Source: Candidatus Gastranaerophilales bacterium
GTDB taxonomy: Bacteria; Cyanobacteriota; Vampirovibrionia; Gastranaerophilales; Gastranaerophilaceae
Length of the DNA: 13,732 bases
Direction: 5' to 3'
Assembly (NCBI GenBank): GCA_900552525.1
Contig: UNSK01000049.1
Span: forward strand, 1-13,732
Every line of letters starts with the position of its first letter. Within the stretch, counting starts at the first letter, position 1. The notes under the pieces were generated by a model. That model ran no database searches. It was not told the origin of the DNA and worked only from the letters and a program-made list of their open reading frames with translations. Below are positions 1-6,623 of the stretch, in pieces. A program made the translations under genes and the position numbers.

Positions 1-64
1 TGTGAGAACTTGACGGACCTGCCATAATCGGGGAAATTACTGAGAATAATGATTTTTGTTCCAT
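1..64 (-). CDS. sdaAB: L-serine dehydratase beta subunit, N-terminal fragment (window edge)
   Basis: Reading leftwards from the ATG at 62-64, the 21 complete codons end in PIMAGPSSSH, and the whole resembles the start of the iron-sulfur L-serine ammonia-lyase beta subunit (family pattern: S-h-F-x-h-h-x-P-h-M-h-G-P-S-S-S-H-T). That enzyme deaminates L-serine to pyruvate and ammonia in the cytoplasm. The gene runs off the left edge, so nothing beyond this motif can be judged. It starts 2 nt after the stop codon of the receiver protein, so the two are almost certainly co-transcribed. A GAGGAT stretch inside the end of the upstream gene may serve as a distant ribosome site. A single-chain serine dehydratase with the same N-terminus is equally possible. 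Confidence 0.72.
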   Translation of the reverse strand, partial: MEQKSLFSVISPIMAGPSSSH

Positions 65-66
65 TT

Positions 67-687
67 TTAGTAATCATCCTCATCGTCATCTCCACCTTTT
101 TCTGCGTCAATATAGCTTTTCATAATTCCAAATAGAGCATTTTGCCAGTCGCTGTTTTTTTCAAGGAAGAAGTCTGCGCCACGAGCCTTGCACTGAGCTT
201 CAATTTCTTTTCTCGGAGAGGCGGTAATAACTCCAACAATAGTGTTAACACCGGCTGAAGCAGCCATTTTTTTTAACTCTGCAAGAAGAATAAAGCCTTC
301 TCTTTCAGTTGGAATAAATAAATCCATTACCACATATTGATATTTGCGCTTTTTGAATTTGTTTACAGCATCATATATTTCTTGAGAGCAGTCTATATCA
401 TAATCAAATTGTGACAATAGAACTTTTAGTTGGTATGTTATAACTCCCAAATCATCTACTATTAATATAGCGGGACCTTGCTTTTCACTATCGTCATCCG
501 GAATATCAGGATTAATAGCTCTGCTGTAAATAGGCTTTTTTGCATTGCTGTTAAGTTCTTTTAAAGTATCAACGATATTAATCAGTTGTTTTTTTAAATC
601 AAGCAATTCTAATTCTTTTGGAGGCTTTGAGTTGGTGATATTGTAAAAAAGCTCCAAAAATTCATCATCTAAATCAATACTTGGCAT
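67..687 (-). CDS. Stand-alone response regulator receiver protein
   Basis: 206-residue cytoplasmic protein. Residues ~1-70 are a charged, helix-prone N-terminal extension of unknown role; residues ~72-192 form a CheY-like receiver domain; the last residues are a very acidic tail (GGDDDEDDY). The receiver key residues are present: acidic pair D78-D79, phospho-acceptor D122 in VVMDLF, T155 in ITAS and K177 in FFLEK. No DNA-binding or enzymatic output domain follows, so it probably acts through protein contacts after phosphorylation by an unseen histidine kinase. The start ATG at 685-687 is supported by AGGAG at 693-697, 5 nt away. It is transcribed leftwards from an extended -10 promoter at 715-723 and leads directly into a probable serine dehydratase gene. 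The target of the regulator cannot be inferred from sequence. Confidence 0.85.
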   Translation of the reverse strand: MPSIDLDDEFLELFYNITNSKPPKELELLDLKKQLINIVDTLKELNSNAKKPIYSRAINPDIPDDDSEKQGPAILIVDDLGVITYQLKVLLSQFDYDIDCSQEIYDAVNKFKKRKYQYVVMDLFIPTEREGFILLAELKKMAASAGVNTIVGVITASPRKEIEAQCKARGADFFLEKNSDWQNALFGIMKSYIDAEKGGDDDEDDY

Positions 688-714
688 GCCATCTCCTATT
701 AAGTCATCGAATAA

Positions 715-723
715 ATTATACCA
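715..723 (-). promoter_or_regulatory. Extended -10 promoter for the receiver gene
   Basis: On the minus strand the sequence reads TGGTATAAT, a perfect -10 hexamer (715-720) with the TGn extension. No good -35 is seen, which is normal for extended -10 promoters. The expected start is near 708, giving a ~20-nt 5' leader that carries the AGGAG ribosome site. Confidence 0.55.
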
Positions 724-760
724 TATTGTTTAGAAAAAAGTAAGTCGTATGTTTGTATTA

Positions 761-789
761 TTCAAGTTTTGTAAATTTTAGGGTATAAT
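761..789 (+). promoter_or_regulatory. Promoter of the 797-3009 operon, probably leaderless
   Basis: A perfect TATAAT (784-789) lies 17 bp after a weak -35, TTCAAG (761-766). The ATG at 797 is only 7 nt downstream of the -10, so transcription should begin at or next to the initiation codon. The only purine run, AGGG at 780-783, would fall upstream of the transcript start and so cannot act as a ribosome site. Confidence 0.55.
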
Positions 790-796
790 TTTTGTT

Positions 797-1660
797 ATGA
801 AGAAAAGAATATTAATATTATTATGTGCAATGGCATTATCACCAGCGGTTTTTGCATCAGGAAGCCAGAATTTTTTTAAACTGCATATTTTTGACAATGA
901 CACCCGCGAGATTAAATCACTCTTAAATTCACAGGTAAGATATGCAAATAGAACAAACTTTAATAAATTTATTGCAACATATGATAAGGATTATGTAAAT
1001 GCTGACGGCTTTAATCTGGAAACATATTCAAATCTGGTTAAGGACGTGTGGGATACATATGACAATATTGTTTATGGAATAAAAATTAAGGACATTTCTG
1101 TAAAAGATGACTCTGCAACTGTAGAAGTTACAGAAACTTCATATGCTGACATCCCGGTTTCTTCTACTATGGACGGTGTTTTGACAAGCGAATCGAACAG
1201 CATATATTATCTTAAGAAAAATGACGGTGATTGGAAAGTAGCATCTGATAAAGTTTTGTCGGAAACTACATCAATGCTGTATGGTGATGCGAAGAATTTA
1301 GATATAAAACTTTCGGCACCGGCGGAAATTCAAGCCGGCAAAGAGTATACAGCTTCTCTTGAATTTACGCCGCCTGAGGACGTAATAGCGATTGCTTCTA
1401 TAGCAAGCGACAAGGTTGAATATCCGCAAAAGCAGCCCAAGGAAGTTTATAGAAAATTTCCTGATGATAATATCCTGGAGAGATTATTTATATCGAACAG
1501 CGATAATGTAAATGAGTACGTTGTTGCATCAATAGGGCTTACAAAAGCTGATGTTGAGGATTTGAGTATTAAACTCAGTTTAACAGGGTTTGGATACAAG
1601 ATAGTCCGTGTTAATGTTATTCCTAAATCAGAAGAGGCAGAGAATGTCAAGAACGAGTAA
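797..1660 (+). CDS. Secreted NTF2-like protein of unknown function
   Basis: 287 residues. The N-terminus (MKKRILILLCAMALSPAVFA, then SG) is a classical Sec signal peptide with likely cleavage after residue 21, so the protein is exported to the periplasm or cell surface. Residues ~37-160 have the helix-helix-then-sheet pattern of the NTF2/SnoaL fold, including a region around IATYDKDY and a strand ending in DGDWKVASD, which is typical of NTF2-like domains. Residues ~170-280 look like a beta-rich second domain. No lipobox is seen, although the C in the signal region (ILLCAM) could mislead a search. It overlaps lspA by 17 bp and heads an operon with lspA and the pseudouridine synthase gene. The NTF2 assignment is by pattern only; no ligand or reaction can be stated. 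Confidence 0.7.
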   Translation: MKKRILILLCAMALSPAVFASGSQNFFKLHIFDNDTREIKSLLNSQVRYANRTNFNKFIATYDKDYVNADGFNLETYSNLVKDVWDTYDNIVYGIKIKDISVKDDSATVEVTETSYADIPVSSTMDGVLTSESNSIYYLKKNDGDWKVASDKVLSETTSMLYGDAKNLDIKLSAPAEIQAGKEYTASLEFTPPEDVIAIASIASDKVEYPQKQPKEVYRKFPDDNILERLFISNSDNVNEYVVASIGLTKADVEDLSIKLSLTGFGYKIVRVNVIPKSEEAENVKNE

Positions 1661-2120
1661 GATTGTATATTTTATAATATCAATAATCTTTTTTGCCTGT
1701 TTCGACTTGGTTTTGTCTGATTTTGTAATCAAAAATATAGAAAATTTCCCTCAAAATTCGGTTCTGGATTTAATCTCTGTACAAAATACCGGTGCGGCTT
1801 TCAGCATTTTGCAGGATGCGCGTGTTTTTCTGATATGTTTTTCCGTAGCTGCAATACTATGGATAGTGTTTTATACTATTAAATCAATAGAAAAATCATC
1901 TACCCTAACTCTGTTCTGGGTTTCTATGCTTGTTTCCGGTATATTTTGCAACCTCTATGAAAGAATTGTTCTCGGGTATGTAAGGGACTTTTTTAAATTA
2001 AATTTTGTAAACTTTCCGGTATTCAATATTTCGGATATTTTTATAAACGTCAGTGTTTTTGCTATAGTTGTAATTATTATTAAACAAAACTTTTCAAAGA
2101 ACAATGAAGCTGATAATTGA
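1644..2120 (+). CDS. lspA: Lipoprotein signal peptidase (signal peptidase II)
   Basis: 158-residue inner-membrane aspartyl protease that removes the signal peptide from diacylglyceryl-modified prolipoproteins. Four hydrophobic segments are visible (about 7-25, 58-78, 88-106, 129-149). The family signatures are VQNTGAAFS (N48, T49, G50), N103-LYER, VRDF with catalytic D115, and FNISD with catalytic D131. Two departures stand out: the usual N-x-x-D-R box is N-L-Y-E-R, and the N-terminal LDQ-x-x-K region is FDLVLSDF. I chose the ATG at 1644 because it gives the family's normal N-terminus and has AGAGG 6 nt upstream; a longer frame from 1608 has no support. It overlaps the preceding secreted-protein gene and the following pseudouridine synthase gene by 17 bp each, suggesting translational coupling. 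lspA next to an rluD-type gene is a common arrangement in bacteria. Confidence 0.88.
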   Translation: MSRTSKIVYFIISIIFFACFDLVLSDFVIKNIENFPQNSVLDLISVQNTGAAFSILQDARVFLICFSVAAILWIVFYTIKSIEKSSTLTLFWVSMLVSGIFCNLYERIVLGYVRDFFKLNFVNFPVFNISDIFINVSVFAIVVIIIKQNFSKNNEADN

Positions 2121-3009
2121 TGAACTTACAACCGATACAAGGATAGATGTTTTTTTAGCAGATTATATGAAAGATTATTCGCGCTCGAAAATTCAGTCAG
2201 AAATAAAAAAAGGCGCTGTAAGTGTTAATTTTAAATCTGTTAAGCCTTCTTACATACTAAAAGAAGCTGATATTATAGAGTTTAACCCTATTCAAAAAGT
2301 TGAAATATTACCTGAAGACATACCTCTTAATATAGTATGGGAAGATGAAAATATGCTTGTTGTTAACAAGCCGTCAGGAATGCTTACACACCCTACGGCA
2401 ATAGAAACTTCAGGAACGCTGGTTAATGCATTGCTGTATCGATACGGTGAAAACCTTTCGGATATAAACGGGGAGTTTAGGCGCGGGATTATTCATCGTC
2501 TGGATAGAAATACCTCGGGGCTTTTGATGATAGCAAAGAATAATAAAACTCATGAGTTTCTTGTTGAAGAAATGAAAAATGGCCGGATGATAAAAAAATA
2601 TCTGGCAGTCGTTAAGGGTATTGTTGTTGAGGATGAATTTACTATCAATAAACCAATCGGGCGCAATCCGAAGCAGCCGCATAAAATGGGTGTTTTTGAA
2701 GGTGGAAAAGAAAGTATTTCCGTAGTAAAAGTCCTTGAACGTCTTGAAGACGCCACACTGGTTGAAGTTCGTCTTATAACCGGCAGGACTCATCAGATAA
2801 GGGTTCATATGTCAAGCATAGGGCATCCTGTTTTTAACGATACTCTTTATGGTTTTGGAAAAATGAAAATTAAGACCGAAGAACAGGTGCTGCAATCATA
2901 TAAACTCTCTTTTCCGCATCCGTTTGACGGTGAACTAGTTAGTCTGGAAATTCCGCCGGATGATAAAATTACAAAAGTCTTAAACGCATTGAGGAGAGCA
3001 CTTGCATAA
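2104..3009 (+). CDS. rluD: RluA/RluD-family 23S rRNA pseudouridine synthase
   Basis: 301-residue cytoplasmic enzyme that isomerises specific uridines in large-subunit rRNA to pseudouridine. Residues ~11-60 form an S4-type RNA-binding domain (RIDVFLADYMKDYSRSKIQ and what follows). The catalytic domain spans ~75-290. The family motif is GIIHRLDRNTSGL, with catalytic aspartate D134; later core motifs are LITGRTHQIRVH and GHPVFNDTLYG. The length is normal for RluD. The ribosome site is weak (AAAGA before the ATG) and the start lies inside lspA, so expression probably depends on translation of lspA. The precise rRNA target (RluD-type versus RluC- or RluA-type sites) cannot be settled from sequence alone; rluD is the closest match by domain layout. 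Confidence 0.9.
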   Translation: MKLIIDELTTDTRIDVFLADYMKDYSRSKIQSEIKKGAVSVNFKSVKPSYILKEADIIEFNPIQKVEILPEDIPLNIVWEDENMLVVNKPSGMLTHPTAIETSGTLVNALLYRYGENLSDINGEFRRGIIHRLDRNTSGLLMIAKNNKTHEFLVEEMKNGRMIKKYLAVVKGIVVEDEFTINKPIGRNPKQPHKMGVFEGGKESISVVKVLERLEDATLVEVRLITGRTHQIRVHMSSIGHPVFNDTLYGFGKMKIKTEEQVLQSYKLSFPHPFDGELVSLEIPPDDKITKVLNALRRALA

Positions 3010-3030
3010 AATTTTGTTTTATGTCATAAT
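3002..3030 (+). promoter_or_regulatory. Candidate promoter for the helicase-lpt operon
   Basis: TTGCAT (3002-3007) and CATAAT (3025-3030) are separated by 17 bp; the -35 overlaps the stop of the pseudouridine synthase gene. It would give a ~75-nt leader before the ATG at 3112. The -10 matches consensus at five of six positions, the -35 at three. No intrinsic terminator is seen between the two genes, so read-through from the upstream operon is also likely. Confidence 0.4.
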
Positions 3031-3111
3031 AAAAGCAAGGTTGGGAGCCTTTGGTAAAAGATTTATTTTGCCGTTTTTGTATTGATTACCCGGAAAGAGT
3101 GTTTCACGTTA

Positions 3112-6100
3112 ATGAGTGAATTTAAGTTTAATTATGATTTTTTAAAGAAAAATGCGACACCCGGCAGCTGGAGGCGCGGATACGAGTATTATCAAAAGGA
3201 TATGCTTATGGAAGCATATCCGGAAAAAAACTTTTTTAAAGGTAAGGTAAAAGGAAACTATCAAGACTTTTACGTTACGGATTTAATTTTTAAGAAAAAT
3301 AAAGTAGAGGCCAGATGTAACTGTCCTTTAAAAGAAGAATGGTGTAAACATTCTGTCGCAGTAGCTCTGAAAGCTATTGAAACAGGTGCTTATGAAAACT
3401 GGATGCAGGAAAAATACGGAGTTTCTCCTGATACAAGTGATACAGATACTTCGTTAAAAGAAGCTCCTAAAGGCAGCTATATATTCCACTTTAACCCGAA
3501 AAGAAGACAGAATTTCTTCTCGATTCTTGTTAGAGATAGGGCAACAAACAAGATTGTGCGTTCACTGGAAAATATTTTAAGAGCTCTGATTGATATCCAG
3601 AAAAACGACCCTTCTTTTGAGTTAAATGATGCGCAAAAATCAGAATTGGCGCTTTTCCAAATGCTTTTAAAAATCTCAAAACAAGATAAAAAAGCAGGGT
3701 GGTATGATATACCTATTACAAAATTTGCACCGGTATTTCCTTTAATGGCAGAGCTGGAAGAGGTTCTTGATGAAAAGACGAAGGAAAGAATTCAATTTAC
3801 GGACAATATGTGGAGTTTAAACCTGGATGTTTCTACGACAGCTATTAACGGTGCTACAAATATTGTTCTGGAACTTTTCTGGACTAGGCCTGATAAAGAA
3901 GGAATTTACCCCTTTGAAGAGGTTAAATATTTTTCAAGACAGATTAAGTGGGGAAGGTATAAAAATATAATATTCCCTATTAATATTGCAATGAATGAAC
4001 TTCCGCAGAGTATTATTAAATCAACATTTACTGATTTGAAGGAAGCTGATGGCGGCAAATTTGTATACGAAGAACTTCCGCACCTGCAGGAAATAATGAA
4101 TGTAACCATAGCAGAGAATATCAGCAAACTTCTTCTTGAACACAAGCCTCCAATTAATATAGTTACTCTGGGGATTGACTATGACCAGTCTTTAAAAGCA
4201 TCATTAGAATTTGATTATTCAGGAGTAAGGGTTCCTTATACCAAGAGTAAAGACAAATCGCCGTATCTTTCAGTTAAGAGTCAGGAAGAAGACGGGCTTG
4301 TATACTGGATTAAAAGAGATTATGACCATGAGCAGATGGCTTATAATATGCTTCTTGCCTGCAAATTTGTTCCTATGCAGACAAATAACCTTGCTCTGGA
4401 GAAAGAAAACGCAATAGATTTTTATAATTATTATATAAAACAGGCGGGTGATGATTGGAAGTTTGAAGAACATGATGATATGAGTTTCTTTAAGCTTTTA
4501 AATGAACCGTTTAAAATGTGTGCAAAGATAGACTTCTCAGAAGAATCAATTGATAGTATGGAAATACAGATATACGGTCAGGTTGGTGATGAAGTAATAA
4601 ACTTTGATGATATTTATGAAACAATTCAGAGCGGCGAAAAGTATGCACGTGTAAGAAGCCTCGGGTTTGTAGAATATCCGGCGCAGAATATTTATCAGAT
4701 TATGCGCTCATTCAACTCTTTTGATGCTTATAGAAACAATGAAAACAAATTCCTGGTAAAAACTTACCGCGTAGGTCTAATTACAGAACTTAAAAATCAG
4801 GGATTTGAATTAATTCTGAGTGACAAATTCCAAAAATTCTGGGAGCAGATTTCTACATTTTCAACAACATCAGATGGTGTTGATATTCCTAAAGGCGTTA
4901 ATGCAGAGTTTCGTGAATATCAGGTTAAAGGTTTCCACTGGCTCTGGTTTTTGTATCAATATGGCCTGAATGGTATTCTTGCAGATGATATGGGGCTTGG
5001 TAAAACTTTACAGGCTTTGAGTCTTTTGCAGAAAGCAAAAGAAGTTGACGGTCCTCAGCCGACACTGGTTATTGCGCCTACCACGGTTGTGTTTAACTGG
5101 GAAGCTGAAATCCAGAAATTTACTCCGGAGCTGTCCTGCTTAAAGCTTTCCGGCGCGGATAGAAAAACTTTATTTAAACATATTCCGGAGTACGATATTG
5201 TAATTACAAGCTATGCTCTAGTAAGGCGTGATATTGCAAAACTCAAAAAATATAATTTTAGATATATTATTCTGGATGAATCTCAAAATATTAAGAATGC
5301 TATTTCTCAGACAGCACAGGCTGTAAAAGAATTGCAGTCAGACCATAAACTGGCGTTATCCGGTACACCTATTGAAAACAAACTCGAGGAACTCTGGTCT
5401 GTATTTGACTTTCTTATGCCGGGCTTCCTCTTCAATGTTGCGGAGTTTAATTACAGATATGTTACTCCGATTATGGAACGTCAGGATAAAACAGTTGAAA
5501 AACGTCTGAAATTGCAAATTTTCCCGTTTATCCTAAGACGTATGAAACGAGATGTTGCGAAAGACTTGCCGGATAAAGTTGAGAATATGGCTTATTGCGA
5601 ACTTACAGACGAGCAGAGAGATTTTTATCTTGAAGTTCTTGACAGCACAAAAGAAGAGCTATTCAAGAGTATTGAACTTAATGGGCTTGAAAAGAGCAGA
5701 ATGTCAATTTTCTCTGCGCTTCTTAGATTACGTCAAATCTGCTGCCACCCTAAACTTTATGATAAAGAACATGTGAAAGGTGTTATGAAGTCAGGTAAGT
5801 TTGAATACCTCAAGGGTATGTTAGAGCAGATTATTCAAGAAAAACACCGTGTTCTTCTGTTCAGTCAATTTGTTGATATGCTTGATATTATTAAGGGATG
5901 GCTTGAAAGAGAAGGTATTCCTTATGAATATCTGACAGGTAAAACGAAAGACAGACAGGCGGCTGTTGAGAACTTTAATAACAATCCGAATATTCCGATA
6001 TTCTTAATCAGCTTGAAGGCTGGCGGTACAGGTTTGAACCTGACCGGTGCGGATTATGTTATCCACTACGACCCGTGGTGGAACCCTGCGGTTGAAGATC

Positions 6101-6621
6101 AGGCAACAGATAGAGCTTATCGTATCGGACAAACTAAAAAAGTATTTGTATATAGACTTATCACGAAGAATACTGTTGAAGAAAAAATTCAATTGGTTCT
6201 TGAAATGAATGATAAGCTTACTGTTGATGAAAAAAAGAAAAAACTTGAAGAATTATTAACTGAATTTGGTGTTCTAAAGTTAAGAAAATCACCGGCAGTA
6301 GCTCTGTCAGGCGGAGAAAGAAGACGTGTTGAAATTGCAAGAGCTCTGGCTGCAAGCCCTGATTTTATGCTTCTTGACGAACCGTTTGCGGGGATTGACC
6401 CTATAGCTATTGGTGAAATCAAAGATAATATCAGAAAAATTTCTGAAGAAAAGGGGCTGGGAGTTCTTATTACAGACCATAACCCTAAAGCTACACTATC
6501 TATTACTGACCGAGCATATGTAATATTTGACGGTAAAATTAAAATTCAAGGCAAAAGCAAAGATGTTGCGAATGACCCTGTGGCAAAAGAATTCTACTTA
6601 GGAAAGGACTTCAAGCTATAA
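3112..6621 (+). CDS. SWIM zinc finger / SNF2 helicase fused in frame to C-terminal part of LptB
   Basis: 1169 residues from the ATG at 3112 (a TTG at 3082 would add 10 residues but has no ribosome site; the ATG has only a distant GGAAAGAG). A SWIM zinc-binding motif C-x-C-x6-C-x-H is at C69, C71, C78, H80. A long SNF2-associated region follows, then the complete two-lobed SNF2 ATPase: DDMGLGKT (K631), a DESQ box (D722) in place of DEAQ/DEAH, SGTP (750-753), the motif IV region VLLFSQF, motif V GGTGLNL, and motif VI QATDRAYRIGQ (R1001, R1004). This is a bacterial Swi2/Snf2 DNA translocase, expected to act on DNA or protein-DNA complexes. After TVEEKIQ (~1021-1027) the protein does not continue as SNF2 but becomes LptB from the equivalent of residue ~94 to its C-terminus. 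The SNF2 tail is therefore missing and the ABC part lacks Walker A. The fused frame is open and undamaged. Whether it exists in the cell or is an assembly join is not decidable here. Confidence 0.9.
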   Translation: MSEFKFNYDFLKKNATPGSWRRGYEYYQKDMLMEAYPEKNFFKGKVKGNYQDFYVTDLIFKKNKVEARCNCPLKEEWCKHSVAVALKAIETGAYENWMQEKYGVSPDTSDTDTSLKEAPKGSYIFHFNPKRRQNFFSILVRDRATNKIVRSLENILRALIDIQKNDPSFELNDAQKSELALFQMLLKISKQDKKAGWYDIPITKFAPVFPLMAELEEVLDEKTKERIQFTDNMWSLNLDVSTTAINGATNIVLELFWTRPDKEGIYPFEEVKYFSRQIKWGRYKNIIFPINIAMNELPQSIIKSTFTDLKEADGGKFVYEELPHLQEIMNVTIAENISKLLLEHKPPINIVTLGIDYDQSLKASLEFDYSGVRVPYTKSKDKSPYLSVKSQEEDGLVYWIKRDYDHEQMAYNMLLACKFVPMQTNNLALEKENAIDFYNYYIKQAGDDWKFEEHDDMSFFKLLNEPFKMCAKIDFSEESIDSMEIQIYGQVGDEVINFDDIYETIQSGEKYARVRSLGFVEYPAQNIYQIMRSFNSFDAYRNNENKFLVKTYRVGLITELKNQGFELILSDKFQKFWEQISTFSTTSDGVDIPKGVNAEFREYQVKGFHWLWFLYQYGLNGILADDMGLGKTLQALSLLQKAKEVDGPQPTLVIAPTTVVFNWEAEIQKFTPELSCLKLSGADRKTLFKHIPEYDIVITSYALVRRDIAKLKKYNFRYIILDESQNIKNAISQTAQAVKELQSDHKLALSGTPIENKLEELWSVFDFLMPGFLFNVAEFNYRYVTPIMERQDKTVEKRLKLQIFPFILRRMKRDVAKDLPDKVENMAYCELTDEQRDFYLEVLDSTKEELFKSIELNGLEKSRMSIFSALLRLRQICCHPKLYDKEHVKGVMKSGKFEYLKGMLEQIIQEKHRVLLFSQFVDMLDIIKGWLEREGIPYEYLTGKTKDRQAAVENFNNNPNIPIFLISLKAGGTGLNLTGADYVIHYDPWWNPAVEDQATDRAYRIGQTKKVFVYRLITKNTVEEKIQLVLEMNDKLTVDEKKKKLEELLTEFGVLKLRKSPAVALSGGERRRVEIARALAASPDFMLLDEPFAGIDPIAIGEIKDNIRKISEEKGLGVLITDHNPKATLSITDRAYVIFDGKIKIQGKSKDVANDPVAKEFYLGKDFKL
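6172..6621 (+). pseudogene. lptB: 5'-truncated lptB (LPS-export ABC ATPase) fused to the helicase frame
   Basis: The last 149 codons of the helicase frame match LptB, the cytoplasmic ATPase that powers lipopolysaccharide transport. Visible are the C motif ALSGGERRR (1064-1072 of the fusion), Walker B FMLLDEP (D1089, E1090), D-loop GIDP, H-loop ITDH (H1123), and the LptB-specific ending YLGKDFKL. From memory of E. coli LptB (241 residues), the equivalent of TVEE lies near residue 94, leaving 148 residues, so the retained part is collinear and uninterrupted. Missing are the Walker A (P-loop) and the Q-loop, without which an ABC ATPase cannot bind ATP normally. The next gene is an LptF/G permease, the usual neighbour of lptB. 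That means the 3' end is in its native place and the deletion lies to its left. Confidence 0.85.
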
Positions 6622-6623
6622 GT

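Noticed and set aside
2410..2808. Minus-strand open frame of 132 codons inside the pseudouridine synthase gene
   Set aside because: It is antisense to conserved RluD motifs, has no ribosome site and no recognisable domain.
3010..3111. Riboswitch or tRNA before the helicase gene
   Set aside because: No cloverleaf, no known aptamer core and no terminator hairpin could be drawn; only a promoter candidate is supported.
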